A stretch of 15,351 nucleotides of DNA from an uncultured Spartobacteria bacterium (GTDB lineage: Bacteria; Verrucomicrobiota; Verrucomicrobiia; Chthoniobacterales; Terrimicrobiaceae), in NCBI GenBank assembly GCA_937960895.1, contig CALCJD010000024.1:1-15351 (forward strand), written 5' to 3'. Both the position numbers and the translations under genes were made by a program. Numbering within the stretch: the stretch's first letter is position 1; every line of letters starts with the position of its first letter. The notes beneath the pieces were generated by a model. That model had not been told where the DNA came from and did not search any database. It saw only the letters and a list, made by a program, of their open reading frames with translations. Positions 13,019 to 15,351 of this stretch are shown in pieces.

Positions 13019-15297
13019 CTGAGCGCGAATGGAATCGTTTGACCCGGGATTTCGCCGGGAGCGGCTATCGGGTGGAAAACATGCCCGGGGAAGGGGAGGA
13101 GCTGTATGCCGTGCTCGCCCAGGCCAACAACATCCCTGCGGATGAGGCGCACGAATGGCTGGCGGGGGTTTATGAGATGCTGCCCCTGGACCCGAGTCGG
13201 ACCTCCTGCTCGACCAAGGCGGAGGCGCTCTTCCGGCGCATTGCCGTGCCGTGTGAAGCGGAGGAGCCCTGGATGCCGCTCGGCGAAATCGGGCCGCTTC
13301 TGATTTTTGCCCATTACAATCCCGCCTGCGCGGATTTCTGGCATGTGCCGGTCGATTTTGTCATTCCGGTGCTGATTCCGCGGGCCAAATACGACCTGCT
13401 TCGCAAGGACATCCTGGAGCGGTTGAGCTTCAAGCCGCTGGATCCCAGGGAGCCGCTGCGCCTGAAGCGCCCCGCCCCCCGCGCCGAGGGGTTGCGGAAG
13501 GTGCTGGACTGGCTTCTCGAGGAATATCCCTTTGACGATCCCGAAGCCCGTCAGCGGCTGGAAAAGGAGCGTGACCGGGTCGCCCCGGAGACTTCGGGCG
13601 ATCTGATGGCCCTGAAAAAGATGCCCCGCCAGTTGGGGGTGGCGCTTTACAGTCTCTGCACCGGGGACCCCTGCTTTAATGCGGAATGCGCTCCGACGCA
13701 GACCCTCTTCCCGGAAACCATGCTCGAGAAGCATGCCGTTTATCCGATGTTCTGCGGGAAGAAGGTGGTTTATCTGCTTTCGACCGAGCGGAACAATTTT
13801 GCCTTCGAGGACGAATGGCTCTCCACCGGCCACGAAGCGTACGATTTCCGCACGGTCATCTGCGAGAAGGAATCCATCATGGCGGCCATCTCCCGGGACC
13901 GGGGCCGTGCGGCTGCGTCGAGCGTTTCGGTGCCCGAGGGCGAGCTGGTCATGTCCGATGTCGCCAATCTCGTCGAGATTGACCCGCAGGATGTCGCCCG
14001 GATCAATCCGAACAGCATCAATGCGACGCCGGAACAGGTGGTTCACTGGGTGCTGCACCGCGCCATCACCGGACGGGGCAGCGACCTGCACATCGAGAAA
14101 TTTTACAACACCGCCCGCTTTCGCGCCCGCATCGACGGCGAGCTCAAGGTCATTCACTCCTGCCCGGAGGAAATGCTGGCGCGCTATGTCAGCCTGATCA
14201 AGAACTACGCGAACATGAGCCAGCGGCGGCAGGACGCGCAGGACGGCCGCTTTTCCCTCATGCTGGGCAAGCGCCGCGTGGATTGCCGTGTCTCCGCCAT
14301 TCCCTGTCGCAAGGATCTGCAGAAGCTCACCATCCGCTTCCTCGACAAGCAGGACGGCGTCAAGAAGCTCAGTCAGCTCAATCTTTCGCCCCGCCAAAGC
14401 ACGCTTTTCGCCGAGGCCATGGGGCGTGACCAGGGACTGATTTTGATCACGGGTCCGACCGGAAGCGGCAAGACGACCACGCTCTACGCCCTGCTCAACA
14501 GCATCAACAACGAAAACGTCAACATTCACACCGTCGAGGATCCGATCGAATACGAGATCGAGGGGCTGAATCAGACGCAGACGGATCCCCACAACAACAT
14601 CAATTTCGCCGAAGGTCTGCGCCGCCTCATGCGTGCCGACCCCGACGTGATTCTCATCGGCGAATGCCGTGACGAGGAGACGGCGACGGCCGCGATCAAT
14701 GCCGCGCTCACGGGCCACCTGGTGCTCACGACGCTGCATGCCAACGACTGTCTGCGGGCGGTGAGCCGTTTGATTGCCATGGGGGTGCCGCCTTATCTGC
14801 TGGCCGATTCCCTGGCGCTCACCCAGGCGCAACGTCTGGTGCGGCGCCTCTGCACCTATTGCAAAAAACCGGCCATCATCAGTCCCGAGGTGCGCGAAAT
14901 CTTCCGCACCAACCGTATTCCCATCCCGCCGGAAGTCGAATTCATCTACAACCGGAGCGGCTGCCCGGAATGCAACGAAACGGGCTACATGGGGCGGCTG
15001 GCCCTGATGGAGCTCTGTGCGTCGGACAACGAACTGGCCGATTTGATTTCCCGGGTGGCCCCGCTCAGCGAGATGCGCCGCGTGGCGTTCCGCAGGGGCA
15101 TGCTCACCCTGTATCAGGAGGGTTTGCAGCAGGTTCTCCTCGGCAACACCTCCCTCGAGGAAATCAGCTGCCTCAGCTATACGGCGCTTTCCGCAGCCGA
15201 AGGGGAGGAGGAAGAACCTCCCGCCGGGAAAATCGTCGGCATGCCCGTGGAGGCGGGACTGTCGCGGGATCTCGAGGCGGCGGCCGAACCCAAATAA
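13015..15297 (+). CDS. pilB: Type IV pilus extension ATPase PilB (GspE family), enlarged N-terminus
   Basis: 760 residues; usual PilB is about 560-570. The C-terminal motor is complete: Walker A GPTGSGKTTT (480-489), Asp box VEDPIEYEIEG (507-517), Walker B DVILIGECRD (544-553), His box GHLVLTTLHAND (567-578) and the zinc site C613-x-x-C616 with C650-x-x-C653. The extra length lies before the motor: two segments (about 70-136 and 230-293) each look like a GspE N1/MshEN domain (for example LLIFAHYNPACADFWHVPVD and VVYLLSTERNNFAFEDEWLS). They are separated by a charged linker and a Cys cluster C215/C220/C225. Canonical c-di-GMP-binding MshEN residues (RLGxxL) are not obvious. The start overlaps the preceding prepilin stop. 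PilB polymerises pilins from the inner-membrane pool, opposing PilT. Confidence 0.93.
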   Translation: MTEREWNRLTRDFAGSGYRVENMPGEGEELYAVLAQANNIPADEAHEWLAGVYEMLPLDPSRTSCSTKAEALFRRIAVPCEAEEPWMPLGEIGPLLIFAHYNPACADFWHVPVDFVIPVLIPRAKYDLLRKDILERLSFKPLDPREPLRLKRPAPRAEGLRKVLDWLLEEYPFDDPEARQRLEKERDRVAPETSGDLMALKKMPRQLGVALYSLCTGDPCFNAECAPTQTLFPETMLEKHAVYPMFCGKKVVYLLSTERNNFAFEDEWLSTGHEAYDFRTVICEKESIMAAISRDRGRAAASSVSVPEGELVMSDVANLVEIDPQDVARINPNSINATPEQVVHWVLHRAITGRGSDLHIEKFYNTARFRARIDGELKVIHSCPEEMLARYVSLIKNYANMSQRRQDAQDGRFSLMLGKRRVDCRVSAIPCRKDLQKLTIRFLDKQDGVKKLSQLNLSPRQSTLFAEAMGRDQGLILITGPTGSGKTTTLYALLNSINNENVNIHTVEDPIEYEIEGLNQTQTDPHNNINFAEGLRRLMRADPDVILIGECRDEETATAAINAALTGHLVLTTLHANDCLRAVSRLIAMGVPPYLLADSLALTQAQRLVRRLCTYCKKPAIISPEVREIFRTNRIPIPPEVEFIYNRSGCPECNETGYMGRLALMELCASDNELADLISRVAPLSEMRRVAFRRGMLTLYQEGLQQVLLGNTSLEEISCLSYTALSAAEGEEEEPPAGKIVGMPVEAGLSRDLEAAAEPK

Positions 15298-15351
15298 GCG
15301 GCGCCCCGGAAAAGGGCGGATTTTTCGGATCCCCGGGCGGACGGTAGGTTT
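15298..15351 (+). other. Region after pilB, weak hairpin only
   Basis: 54 bases to the window end with no gene start. CCGGAAAA (15306-15313) can pair with TTTTTCGG (15321-15328) with one G-U pair and a 7-base loop. No T run follows, so a terminator is not supported. Confidence 0.25.

Noticed and set aside
12961..14832. A 623-codon open frame on the - strand
   Set aside because: Antisense to PilB, which carries intact Walker and zinc motifs. No recognisable domain and low-complexity composition.
15306..15328. Terminator after pilB
   Set aside because: The stem is short with a G-U pair and no T run follows, so it is indistinguishable from chance.
1..15351. Type II secretion system or competence system instead of a T4P
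   Set aside because: A dedicated retraction ATPase (PilT) and a PilM/N/O/P-like set favour T4P. DNA uptake as an extra function cannot be excluded, but no competence-specific gene is present.
1..15351. tRNA, rRNA, CRISPR array, insertion sequence or phage remnants
   Set aside because: No repeat-spacer pattern, terminal inverted repeats, transposase motifs or tRNA-like sequence were seen; nearly all bases are covered by pilus or regulatory genes.

Overview
The window is one continuous block of type IV pilus (T4P) genes, all on the + strand and tightly packed. Many junctions are 4-base ATGA overlaps, and the longest gap between genes is about 137 bases. The DNA is GC-rich, Shine-Dalgarno sites are scarce, and there are eight small prepilin-type proteins. 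Together with a very divergent PilM/N/O/P set, this suggests a Gram-negative bacterium of the Verrucomicrobiota/PVC kind. That placement is an inference from style, not from a marker gene. No tRNA, rRNA, CRISPR array, insertion sequence or phage gene was seen.

Layout. (1) 1-1035: retraction ATPase PilT, cut by the left edge. (2) 1032-3555: four small coupled genes in the order and with the architectures of the PilM-PilN-PilO-PilP alignment complex, all highly diverged. (3) 3533-6070: three minor-pilin genes, PilW/GspJ-like, PilX/GspK-like and PilV/GspI-like. (4) 6083-7357: platform protein PilC. (5) 7329-10593: a NarX/NarL-type two-component system, a membrane kinase with a periplasmic sensor, HAMP and two PAS regions, then a LuxR-type response regulator. 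(6) 10697-13018: five consecutive prepilin genes; the first two are clear tandem duplicates and probably include the major pilin. (7) 13015-15297: extension ATPase PilB with an enlarged N-terminal region.

How they work together. PilB and PilT would power extension and retraction of a fibre assembled on PilC. The M/N/O/P-like proteins would link the inner-membrane motor to an outer-membrane secretin. The three minor pilins would prime or cap the fibre and the five-gene array would supply its subunits. The secretin (PilQ) and prepilin peptidase (PilD) are not in the window. The two-component system sits directly before the pilin array. A perfect 14-base palindrome lies 2 bases after the regulator stop codon, and a spaced sequence element is shared by the upstream regions of the first two pilin genes. 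The working model is that the two-component system controls pilin transcription, with a strong hairpin between the two duplicated pilins setting their relative levels.

The most interesting parts are the linked sensor-regulator-palindrome-pilin arrangement, the PilM/PilN pair that has lost its usual signatures, the PilB with duplicated N-terminal domains and a cysteine cluster, and a prepilin with Ala instead of Gly at the cleavage site.
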